Program-made: the position numbers and the translations under genes | Part shown: piece by piece, positions 1 to 6,856 of the stretch | Layout: the number at the start of each line of letters is the position of its first letter | Numbering within the stretch: position 1 is the first letter of the stretch | DNA from: CAZBGL01 sp964491375 | GTDB lineage: Bacteria > Desulfobacterota > Deferrisomatia > Deferrisomatales > Deferrisomataceae | Length of the DNA stretch: 12,657 nt | Direction: 5' to 3' | Assembly (NCBI GenBank): GCA_964491375.1 | Contig: CAZBGL010000215.1 | Span: 1 to 12,657, forward strand | The notes under the pieces: generated by a model | What the model saw: only the letters and a program-made list of their open reading frames with translations | The model's database searches: none | What the model was told of the DNA's origin: nothing

Positions 1-673
1 CGTCTGCGCCTTCTCGTTCCAGGCGCACGCCGTAGTCCCCTTCGGCCCCGATCCGTTCCATGGTGCGCGCAAGGTTCAGAATCGGGGCCGAAATCAGCCG
101 TTGGAACGGCCGGGACACCACGTAGGCCACCAGGGTGGAGAGCACGAGCACGGCCAAAGCGATCCAGCCTCCCCACCGGAGCCGCCTCTGCAGGTCGGAA
201 AGATCGGCCCGGATGACGATCCGGCCCCGGGGCTCGCCCCGAGACTCCACGCATCGAACCACCCAGAGATGGGCACCTTCGAACCGGTGCAACCGGTCCC
301 TTCCCCCCCCCGCCCATACCAGGCTCATAGGGGGTTCCGGCTCGGAAACGCCCTTGTCCCCTGTCCGCGTGTACGCGGCGAACGTACGACCTTCGAGCGT
401 ATACACCCAGGCAGCCTCGACTTGGGGATGGGCAGACAGGGATGCCAACGTCTCGATGGCCGCCTCTGCGTCGTCGAACAGAAGCGGTGCCACGCAGTTG
501 CGACCCACCACGCCGGCCAGGGTCCAGAGGCCGTCCACGGCCTGGCTGCGGAAAGCGCGCGCCTCGCGCCCCACGAATACCGCCACCGCCACCAGCAACG
601 AAACCGCACTTGTCACCGTGACCGCCCACGTGAGCTTTCGGGTGACGGAGAGATCGCGGAAACGCCGGGTCAT
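1..673 (-). CDS. CHASE8-HAMP membrane sensor, N-terminal part (output domain beyond window edge)
   Basis: The first 224 residues of an inner-membrane sensor are visible; the 3' end is cut at base 1. A basic N-terminus (MTRRFRDLSVTRKL) leads into transmembrane helix 1 (about residues 15-35). A periplasmic domain of about 130 residues follows, with the CHASE8-type signature NCVAPLLFDDAEAAIETLASL (about 59-79) and a short tyrosine/arginine segment after it. Transmembrane helix 2 is about 167-187 and a HAMP linker starts near 188 (RLISAPILNLARTMERIG). Known proteins of this layout end in a GGDEF diguanylate cyclase (YfiN/TpbB type) or a histidine kinase; which one applies cannot be seen. The ATG overlaps the stop of the upstream YfiR-like gene (ATGA), with GGGGAGG seven bases before it, so translation is probably coupled. 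A run of nine G lies at residues 121-124. Domain assignment is by eye. Confidence 0.85.
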   Translation of the reverse strand, partial: MTRRFRDLSVTRKLTWAVTVTSAVSLLVAVAVFVGREARAFRSQAVDGLWTLAGVVGRNCVAPLLFDDAEAAIETLASLSAHPQVEAAWVYTLEGRTFAAYTRTGDKGVSEPEPPMSLVWAGGGRDRLHRFEGAHLWVVRCVESRGEPRGRIVIRADLSDLQRRLRWGGWIALAVLVLSTLVAYVVSRPFQRLISAPILNLARTMERIGAEGDYGVRLEREGAD

Positions 674-1284
674 CGGCGGGCCTCCCCTTCCGGCGCCCCA
701 AGGACCCGAACGGCCAGGCGGAGCACTTCGGAACTCATGCGAAGGCCCGCCCGCCGGAGCGCGTCCAGGTTGATCTCGAACCGGATCCTGTCCCGCTCGC
801 GCAGGAAGCCCACCATGCCCCCCCGGTCCACGAACCCACGCACGTCACCGAACGTGAGCACGGGCTGGCCCTGGAGCACCCGCAGCACGGCACCCAGCCG
901 GGGCCATTCAGAGCTTGCGATGAACACGGCCCGGCATCGCTTCAGCTGTTCCGGGGTTCGCACCCGCACGATCCGGAGGGGCAGACCATGGACCGTCCGG
1001 CCTTCCAAGTTGCGCAGCAGGGGACCAAACGGGTCATCCCCCACAATCCCCAGGACGAACCCATCGGGCCCACCCTGTCGTCCTCCGAAAACGTCTTCTT
1101 CGGGCCAGTGGGCGAAACGGATCAGGTTGAAGAGGTAGGCCAGCTTGACCGCGGGTTCCCGCCCCACGCGGCCATTGGCAGCCGCACTCCGGGCGATCAA
1201 GCCACTTCCAGCAAGCCACAGGAACGTCAAGCCGATCGCCAGGCACGCCCGCTTCCCGCGACGTCCACGGCCCATCCGGGCCAT
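670..1284 (-). CDS. YfiR/DUF4154 family periplasmic protein
   Basis: This 204-residue protein has an Arg-rich n-region and hydrophobic signal segment (about residues 13-36), so it is probably exported to the periplasm. The mature part matches the YfiR (DUF4154) pattern: VKLAYLFNLIRFAHWP near 46-61, LGIVGDDPFGPLL (78-90), GRTVHGLPL (95-103), CRAVFIASSE (117-126), PVLTFGDVRGF (141-151), GGMVGF (155-160) and RIRFEINLDALRRAGL (166-181). In Pseudomonas YfiR binds and represses the cyclase YfiN; here the next gene is a CHASE8-HAMP sensor, the expected type of partner. Only one cysteine (C117) lies in the mature part, so the stabilising disulfides of Pseudomonas YfiR are absent. The start is uncertain: ATG 1284 has GGGAGGGGGG directly before it. 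ATG 1296, ATG 1275 and GTG 1329 (GGGGGAG eight bases upstream) are alternatives. The stop overlaps the next start. Confidence 0.88.
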   Translation of the reverse strand: MARMGRGRRGKRACLAIGLTFLWLAGSGLIARSAAANGRVGREPAVKLAYLFNLIRFAHWPEEDVFGGRQGGPDGFVLGIVGDDPFGPLLRNLEGRTVHGLPLRIVRVRTPEQLKRCRAVFIASSEWPRLGAVLRVLQGQPVLTFGDVRGFVDRGGMVGFLRERDRIRFEINLDALRRAGLRMSSEVLRLAVRVLGAPEGEARR

Positions 1285-1344
1285 CCCCCCTCCCATGGGC
1301 TCTCCACGGTACAACGGTAAGCGGCGCACCCTGCGCTCTCCCCC

Positions 1345-3408
1345 TCACTGCTCCACGGTGACCCGGAGGTACACCCCTCGCTCCACTTCCGAAGGCACGG
1401 TTTCCACAGCCTTCCCCGGGATGAACTCCAGATGGGACGCATGGACCAGGTTTTGGCCCACCAAGTCCACCCGCCACCCGTCGGAAGGCTTCCATCCCAG
1501 GCGGACATCCGTTTCGAAATAACTCTCCACGTCGCCTTGGGGAAGGGTCCCCACGTAACGGCACCAAACGTCCAGCTCCCAATTGTCCCCCAGGTCCATG
1601 GCCGACCGCACGGAGAACCGGTGCCGGGGGCTTCGTCCCTCTTCGAACTCGGAGAAAAAGTCTCGGCTGTCCCCGTCGAGCTCCAACTTCAGTACCTGCC
1701 AGGTGTACGCGCCAAACACGCGCCACCAGTCGAACGGGAACCAGTCCGCGGACACCTCCAGCCCGTAGGACACGCCCTCCATGCGGTTGTCGGCCTCCAG
1801 CCACAAAGCGGAGGCGACCGGGTCCACCCGGGGCTCGAACGTCCTGAGGTCAGCATAGTCGTGGAGGTACACGGCGGCATCCAGAGACAGGGCGTCTCCG
1901 GCGAGGAACCGAATCCCGGCCTCGTAGGCGTTGAGGACCTCCGCCCCGAAGCTCTCGCGCCCCTTCAGGATCACCGGAGCCGGATCGGGGTTGATGACCG
2001 TCCCGCCCGAGTACAAGGCCAGCCCACCAGGAGGGAGGTACCCGATGAGGATGTTCCCGTCGTCCTCCGTACGGCTCGGAGTGCGCACGGCCCTGGACAC
2101 CGCGCCCCACAGGGAAAAGCCGCTCGAGACCTTCCAGAGGGCCCGGGCCGTGGGTTGGAACTCGGTGCCGGTATACTCGTTGCGCTCCACCTTGACCCCC
2201 AGGATAAGGCGTAGGGCATCCCCCGCCAGGGACAGTTCGTCTTGGACGAAGCCGCTCCAAAGGCGGTCGATCTCCCGGTCTTCGGAAAAAGAGATGGCCG
2301 GGCTCGGGGTCAGGCTGTCGCGGGTCCACCGGAAACCCATACCCCAGACCACGTCGTGGTGGGTTCCGATCCGGATTACGTGCTGTACGTCCAGGTCCAG
2401 GGTGTCCCGTGTCTCGGTGAGGAGCGGTTCGTCACGTACCGTGCGATCCCAGTACGCTTGCACCGTCAACTCGGAGAACCCAGAAAAAAGACGACGCCAC
2501 CGGGTGAGCACCCAGCCACCCCGGGTCCTCACGTCGTCCTCCAATACGGGGATGCTGGCACCCGCTATTCCCATGACCCGCTGGGTGGCGTCCACGTAGG
2601 CGATCTCCTGGGTACCCTTGTACGCGTCCGCTTGAAGCATCCACTGGTCCGGTCCGAGGCCCTCCCATTCCACCTGCCCCCCTGCACGCAGCGAACGTCG
2701 GCCGTCCTCCGCTCCCACCCCCCGGGCCTCCTCCCCTTCGTCCACCAGCCGATACTGGGCATACACCCGCCCGTGAACCTCCCGGCCCACCCGGCCCTCG
2801 TATTGCACCAGGGCGCGAGCCCGCTCTTCCGTGCCCCCGGTCGTTGAAACGAGCCAACCCCTATCCTCCCGGGCGGACCGGGTGATCACGTTGATGATGC
2901 CGTTGACCGCGTTCGCCCCCCAAATGGAGGCCCCGGGGCCCCGAATCACCTCGATGCGGTCCACATCCTCGAGTGGGATGTCCTGGATCTCCCAGTACAC
3001 CCCGGAAAACAAGGGGGTGTACACCGAGCGCCCATCCACGAGGACCAGCAGTTTGTTGCTGAAACGACCGTTCATGCCGCGGGTGGTGACCGCCCAGGTG
3101 CTGGCATTGATCCGGGCCACTTCCACTCCGGGCACCATGCGCAGGACCTCGGGCAGGGTGGTGGCGCCGGAGCGCCGAATGTCCTCCGCCGTGATCACGT
3201 ACACCGCGGCTGCCGTGTCGGAGAGCTTCTGAGGCCGCCGGGATACCGATGTGACCCGAATCTGGGTGAGTTCCCGGAGGTCCATCTCCAAGATGGAACC
3301 GTCTCCTGCGGCCTCCGCCCCCCTTACATGACCCCCGCCCAGCACCAGCACGGCCAACACCATCCCCCCGGCCCACCCCAGGAGCTTTCCCAAACCTTGC
3401 ACACCCAT
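1345..3408 (-). CDS. TonB-dependent outer-membrane receptor
   Basis: A 687-residue outer-membrane receptor with a signal peptide (hydrophobic stretch about 14-30, likely cleavage near RGAEA). The plug domain covers about 60-178, with the typical run AAAVYVITAEDIRRSG, LPEVLRMVPGVEVARI, TTRGMNGRFSNKLLVLVDGR and EVIRGPGASIWGANAVNGII. Residues of about 185-687 alternate polar and aromatic as in a 22-strand barrel. No convincing TonB box is visible near the mature N-terminus. The C-terminus reads GVYLRVTVEQ, without the usual terminal aromatic residue. ATG 3408 is preferred to the in-frame GTG at 3441 because GAGGAG precedes it and it gives a compact signal peptide. The ligand cannot be told from sequence. 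The gene leads a likely operon with the YfiR-like and CHASE8 genes, which suggests a role in signalling as well as, or instead of, uptake. Confidence 0.93.
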   Translation of the reverse strand: MGVQGLGKLLGWAGGMVLAVLVLGGGHVRGAEAAGDGSILEMDLRELTQIRVTSVSRRPQKLSDTAAAVYVITAEDIRRSGATTLPEVLRMVPGVEVARINASTWAVTTRGMNGRFSNKLLVLVDGRSVYTPLFSGVYWEIQDIPLEDVDRIEVIRGPGASIWGANAVNGIINVITRSAREDRGWLVSTTGGTEERARALVQYEGRVGREVHGRVYAQYRLVDEGEEARGVGAEDGRRSLRAGGQVEWEGLGPDQWMLQADAYKGTQEIAYVDATQRVMGIAGASIPVLEDDVRTRGGWVLTRWRRLFSGFSELTVQAYWDRTVRDEPLLTETRDTLDLDVQHVIRIGTHHDVVWGMGFRWTRDSLTPSPAISFSEDREIDRLWSGFVQDELSLAGDALRLILGVKVERNEYTGTEFQPTARALWKVSSGFSLWGAVSRAVRTPSRTEDDGNILIGYLPPGGLALYSGGTVINPDPAPVILKGRESFGAEVLNAYEAGIRFLAGDALSLDAAVYLHDYADLRTFEPRVDPVASALWLEADNRMEGVSYGLEVSADWFPFDWWRVFGAYTWQVLKLELDGDSRDFFSEFEEGRSPRHRFSVRSAMDLGDNWELDVWCRYVGTLPQGDVESYFETDVRLGWKPSDGWRVDLVGQNLVHASHLEFIPGKAVETVPSEVERGVYLRVTVEQ

Positions 3409-3470
3409 CGCCTCGCTCCTCGCCCCCAAAGGAAGACACACCCATCCACGCGCCCCCGGGTCACAGCGGT

Positions 3471-3499
3471 CCTATCGGCAGGAAACGTGGGGAAATCAA
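3471..3499 (-). promoter_or_regulatory. candidate sigma70-type promoter of the receptor-yfiR-sensor operon
   Basis: On the minus strand TTGATT (3494-3499) and GATAGG (3471-3476) are separated by exactly 17 bases. They match the -35 and -10 consensus at four and three positions. The implied start near 3464 leaves a leader of about 56 bases before the receptor ATG. The -10 match is weak, so this is a candidate only. Confidence 0.33.
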
Positions 3500-3508
3500 G
3501 GACCGGGT

Positions 3509-3528
3509 CCGTTGGCCGTTGGTCGGAC
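3509..3528. repeat. tandem 7-mer (CCGTTGG twice) with an overlapping inverted repeat, upstream of the receptor promoter
   Basis: CCGTTGG occurs twice in direct tandem at 3509-3522. The inverted pair GTCCG (3507-3511) and CGGAC (3524-3528) frames it. The element lies about ten bases upstream of the candidate -35 box, a usual place for an activator site. No known binding motif is recognised, and chance is possible. Confidence 0.3.
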
Positions 3529-3545
3529 GAAACGTCGGCTCGGGG

Positions 3546-3572
3546 CCGGTGCGTCGCGGAACGCGGGACCGG
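3546..3572 (-). terminator. imperfect GC hairpin after the M1-M28-PDZ gene
   Basis: About ten bases past the peptidase stop, CCGGT pairs with ACCGG around an inner CGCG/CGCG stem with loop TTC and unpaired bases between the two stems. No T-run follows, so it is not a classical intrinsic terminator. It is the only sizeable hairpin I found between the peptidase and receptor genes. Confidence 0.28.
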
Positions 3573-3580
3573 TCAGGGGA

Positions 3581-6500
3581 TCAGCGCGGTGCCAGGGTCA
3601 CCCGGACGGATGCGGCCTTTCCGTCCCGGACAAATCCGATCTCCACCCGATCCCCTGGACCGAAAGCCGCCAGGGCCTGGGCGAGATCCCGGAGGGTTTC
3701 CAGCCGGTGCGTACCCACGCGCACCAGGACATCGCCCCCGCGCAACCCGGCCAGATCGGCCGGGGACTCGGGGCGGACCCCCTGGAGGCGTACCCCCGGC
3801 CCTGCGAACGTGTAGTCCGGAACGATTCCGAGACCCGCGCGCCGGTCTCCGGCCGTAGCGGGTACGCCTCCCTCGCCCGAGCCCGTAAGGGGACCCTCGC
3901 GATCAGCCAGGTAGGCCACGAACTCCCGGGCCACCTCGGCCACCCGCACCAGTCCTCGGAAATCCAGCTTGTCCGGGGTGTCCGTGGGGCGGTGGTAGTC
4001 CAGGTGGGCGCCAGTGAACAGCTGCACGGCCGGCACTCCGAGCTCGGCAAAGCTCACCTGGTCGCTCCCCCCCACGTCCCTGGGCACGGGCTGGACCTTT
4101 ACTCCGGCAACGTAACCCGCGCCGTTGGCGATGTGGACCCATTCCGCCGCGCTGCCCGTGCCCAGCACCATGAGGCTCCCATCCCCGAGGCGGCCCACCG
4201 TGTCGAGGTTCACCATGGCCACGCACCGTTCCACTGGGTACCGGGTGGTGTGCCTCACGTAGTATCGTGAACCCAGCCGCCCCGCCTCCTCCCCTGTAAA
4301 CGCCACGAACACCACGCTTCGCCGAGGCGCGGGCCCTTGCGCAAGCACCCGGGCCAGTTCCAGGAGCACCGCCACCCCGCTCGCGTTGTCGTCCGCACCG
4401 GGATGGATCCGGCCCCGTTCCCCGGGCCTGGCGTCCGGCCACCCCCGGCCCAGGTGGTCGTAGTGGGCACCCACCACCACGCTCTCGGCATCCCGTTTCG
4501 GATCGCGGCCCCGGATCACCCCCACCACGTTCATCAGCTCCACCTCGGCCTGGGGGTCTCCCCCCTTGGCCCTGAACCGCTGGAACCAGGTGCCGCCGTC
4601 CCCCGCCGGCTCCAGTCCGGCGCGCGCGAACGCCCGGGCGAGCCATTCGGCCGCCCGGCGCAGCCCCTCGGTGCCGAACCCCCGACCCTCGAACTCCGGA
4701 GCGCACAGCGTTCGGACCGTGTCCTCCATACGGCGGGCGGAAAAGGCCGGCCGGGGCCTCGCCAGGGGCGCGCGGGGCGGCAGCCGGCCCCGTTCCACGG
4801 GCCCCTCGCCCAACTGAACCGTCATGGGGGAGTCCTCGACCGGCCACCGGCCCTTGGCCACGGCAACCGGCTCGTCTCCCTGGAACACGACCCAGCTGTA
4901 CTTGTGGTAGTGGGGAAGCTTTCGGGCCAGCCCCTCCACCGGCCCGGGCCGGTCCGCGGCCACCCAGGCCAGCACTTCACGCGGCCGGGCCGGCCGGCGT
5001 ACGGCCACGGCTCCGCATTGCTCCGGTCTTCGGATCCCCTGGCCGTCCCAGGCCGCCCCGCCCCGGGAGAACACCAGTCCCTGGAAAGCCGCTGCCTCCC
5101 GGAACCGTTCGAGCCACCGGTTCTCCCAGCCCAGGATCCACACGGAACCGCTCTCCGGGAACGGCTCCGCGTCGGACCGGATCCTCCATTCACCCCCTTG
5201 TCCTCCGGCCCAGGCTTCGGCCAGGGCGCGATAAGCCCTGGCCAGCTCCACGGGGGCCGCAGAGGGCAGCACCACCGTCACCACCGGCGCACCGAACGCG
5301 CCGCTCAGCGCCGGGGGAGTCTCTGCCGGGGAAAGCAGCCGGAACACGTCGAACTCCGGGTCCAGGTCCACCCTGAGGGGGCGGGCGTCGAACCACCCCT
5401 CCCACTCGATGCGCCGGTCCCCCATCCGGAGCTCCTTCACGACCGCCTCCGGGCGCCCCTCGAGGGTCACGGCCATCGGCACCGAAAGCTCGTAGGCCCT
5501 CTCCGGCTGGAGTTGCTGGACCGCCACCCGTAGCTTCCAGCGCCGCCCCCGCCGCCGCGCCTCGACGTGCGCCAACTCGAGGGCCGGCGCGCCCGTGCGG
5601 TGGATCCACGTATCCAGCCACCCTGAAAGATCCCGGCCCGAGGCCCGGCCGAACGCCTGGAACACCTCCGCCCACGAGATCGTCCGGAACCGGCCCGACC
5701 GGTAGAGTTCCCGGAGCCCGGCCGTGAACGCCGCATCGCCCAGTCGGCGTCGGAGCATGTGGAACACCATGAGCGCCTTCCCGTACCCCACGGCCTCGGT
5801 CGCGGCGCTGTGCCGCGACCGGAACGCGCTGAGCGGGAAGTCCCGGCTCCGGGACACGTAGTCCGCGTACTTCTGCAGCGTGGTCTGGCGGTGCTCCGCT
5901 CCCCGGCCCCGGGCCTCCTGGACGAGGTGGTCGGCCAGGTAGGCGGTGAGGCCCTCGCACCAGTTGCCGCTTTCGTAGTCCACGTAAACCGCGTTCCCCC
6001 ACCAGTTGTGCAGGATCTCGTGGGGATAGGAGGAGTGCAGGATGAACGGGAAACGGATGATCTTCGGCCCGAGGAGGGCAAACGAGGGCATGCCCCATCC
6101 CGTCTCCCAGAAGTTCTCGACGAGGGCGAACTTGGGGTAGGGGTACGCACCGATCAGCGCGCCGTACATCTCGAGATAGGCCGCCCCGGCCTCCAGGTAC
6201 TTGCCGGCCAGGGCCGGATCCGGCGTGCGCAGGTACACCTGGATCTCGGCACCTCGCGAGCCCCTGCGGTAGGACGTGAACGGGCCCGCCACCAGGTAGA
6301 TCCCGTCCTGGGGGGCATCGCACGTCCACCGCCAGGTCCGTTCCCCGGTCGCGCCGCCGCCCCCCTGGCTCACCGCGGTCCAACCGGGAGGCAGGTCCAC
6401 GTCGAGGACGAACGTGACCCTGTGCCCCTCGATCTGGGGATACCACGCGCACTCGGGCCCCAGGTAGACCCCTTCGGGGTCCACCCGGCCCGGGGTGGTC

Positions 6501-6856
6501 CGGAAGCCCCGGGCGTACTCGTCGGGCTCCGAAAACGGATGCCGCACCACGCCGGTGTAGCGCAGCGTGAACGAACGGCCTTCCGGTTCCACCCGGAAGG
6601 CGGCGGGCATCTCTCCCGAGGGGGTGGCCACGGTTTCGACCCGCCCCGGGCCTTCCAGGGCCACATCCGTTCCAGGATGAAGCCGGAAGATGACCGGAGA
6701 GCCGCTTCGCGCCTCGGGCAGGGTAACCGTGTCCCGCACGGCGATCCGGCCCGAGGAGGGCTCCACGGACACCCGAAGGTCGTGATGCACCACCGTTGCC
6801 CCGCACACCGACGCCACCGCCCCCGCGAGCCATGCGCTCAGAAAAATCCGCTTCAT
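3581..6856 (-). CDS. exported M1 peptidase - M28 peptidase - PDZ fusion protein
   Basis: A 1091-residue protein with a signal peptide (MKRIFLSAWLAGAVASVCGA). Residues 22-200 form the beta-rich N-terminal part of M1 peptidases. The M1 catalytic part (about 205-430) has HEILH at 279-283, the third zinc ligand Glu301 in NWCEG, ALVEN (244-248) where M1 enzymes carry GxMEN, and Tyr358 in GYGKA as the likely catalytic tyrosine. Residues of about 515-690 match no family I recognise. An M28 domain (about 705-985) has a full set of likely zinc and catalytic residues: His798, Asp822, Glu856/Glu857, Asp885 and His955. A PDZ domain (about 1005-1090) closes the protein. It probably acts as a periplasmic or outer-surface aminopeptidase pair. 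The ATG overlaps the kinase stop (ATGA), with GGGGAGG seven bases upstream. The same frame stays open up to 8182, but that part is a shadow of the kinase gene. Confidence 0.93.
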   Translation of the reverse strand: MKRIFLSAWLAGAVASVCGATVVHHDLRVSVEPSSGRIAVRDTVTLPEARSGSPVIFRLHPGTDVALEGPGRVETVATPSGEMPAAFRVEPEGRSFTLRYTGVVRHPFSEPDEYARGFRTTPGRVDPEGVYLGPECAWYPQIEGHRVTFVLDVDLPPGWTAVSQGGGGATGERTWRWTCDAPQDGIYLVAGPFTSYRRGSRGAEIQVYLRTPDPALAGKYLEAGAAYLEMYGALIGAYPYPKFALVENFWETGWGMPSFALLGPKIIRFPFILHSSYPHEILHNWWGNAVYVDYESGNWCEGLTAYLADHLVQEARGRGAEHRQTTLQKYADYVSRSRDFPLSAFRSRHSAATEAVGYGKALMVFHMLRRRLGDAAFTAGLRELYRSGRFRTISWAEVFQAFGRASGRDLSGWLDTWIHRTGAPALELAHVEARRRGRRWKLRVAVQQLQPERAYELSVPMAVTLEGRPEAVVKELRMGDRRIEWEGWFDARPLRVDLDPEFDVFRLLSPAETPPALSGAFGAPVVTVVLPSAAPVELARAYRALAEAWAGGQGGEWRIRSDAEPFPESGSVWILGWENRWLERFREAAAFQGLVFSRGGAAWDGQGIRRPEQCGAVAVRRPARPREVLAWVAADRPGPVEGLARKLPHYHKYSWVVFQGDEPVAVAKGRWPVEDSPMTVQLGEGPVERGRLPPRAPLARPRPAFSARRMEDTVRTLCAPEFEGRGFGTEGLRRAAEWLARAFARAGLEPAGDGGTWFQRFRAKGGDPQAEVELMNVVGVIRGRDPKRDAESVVVGAHYDHLGRGWPDARPGERGRIHPGADDNASGVAVLLELARVLAQGPAPRRSVVFVAFTGEEAGRLGSRYYVRHTTRYPVERCVAMVNLDTVGRLGDGSLMVLGTGSAAEWVHIANGAGYVAGVKVQPVPRDVGGSDQVSFAELGVPAVQLFTGAHLDYHRPTDTPDKLDFRGLVRVAEVAREFVAYLADREGPLTGSGEGGVPATAGDRRAGLGIVPDYTFAGPGVRLQGVRPESPADLAGLRGGDVLVRVGTHRLETLRDLAQALAAFGPGDRVEIGFVRDGKAASVRVTLAPR

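Noticed and set aside
101..1138. Long plus-strand open frames over the sensor and yfiR genes (345 and 212 residues)
   Set aside because: They are antisense to clear protein families, are rich in Arg/Pro/Gly/Ser and show no domain; GC-rich DNA gives such frames.
3409..3580. Possible cobalamin or other riboswitch upstream of the TonB-dependent receptor
   Set aside because: The gap is only 172 bases and no conserved riboswitch box is visible.
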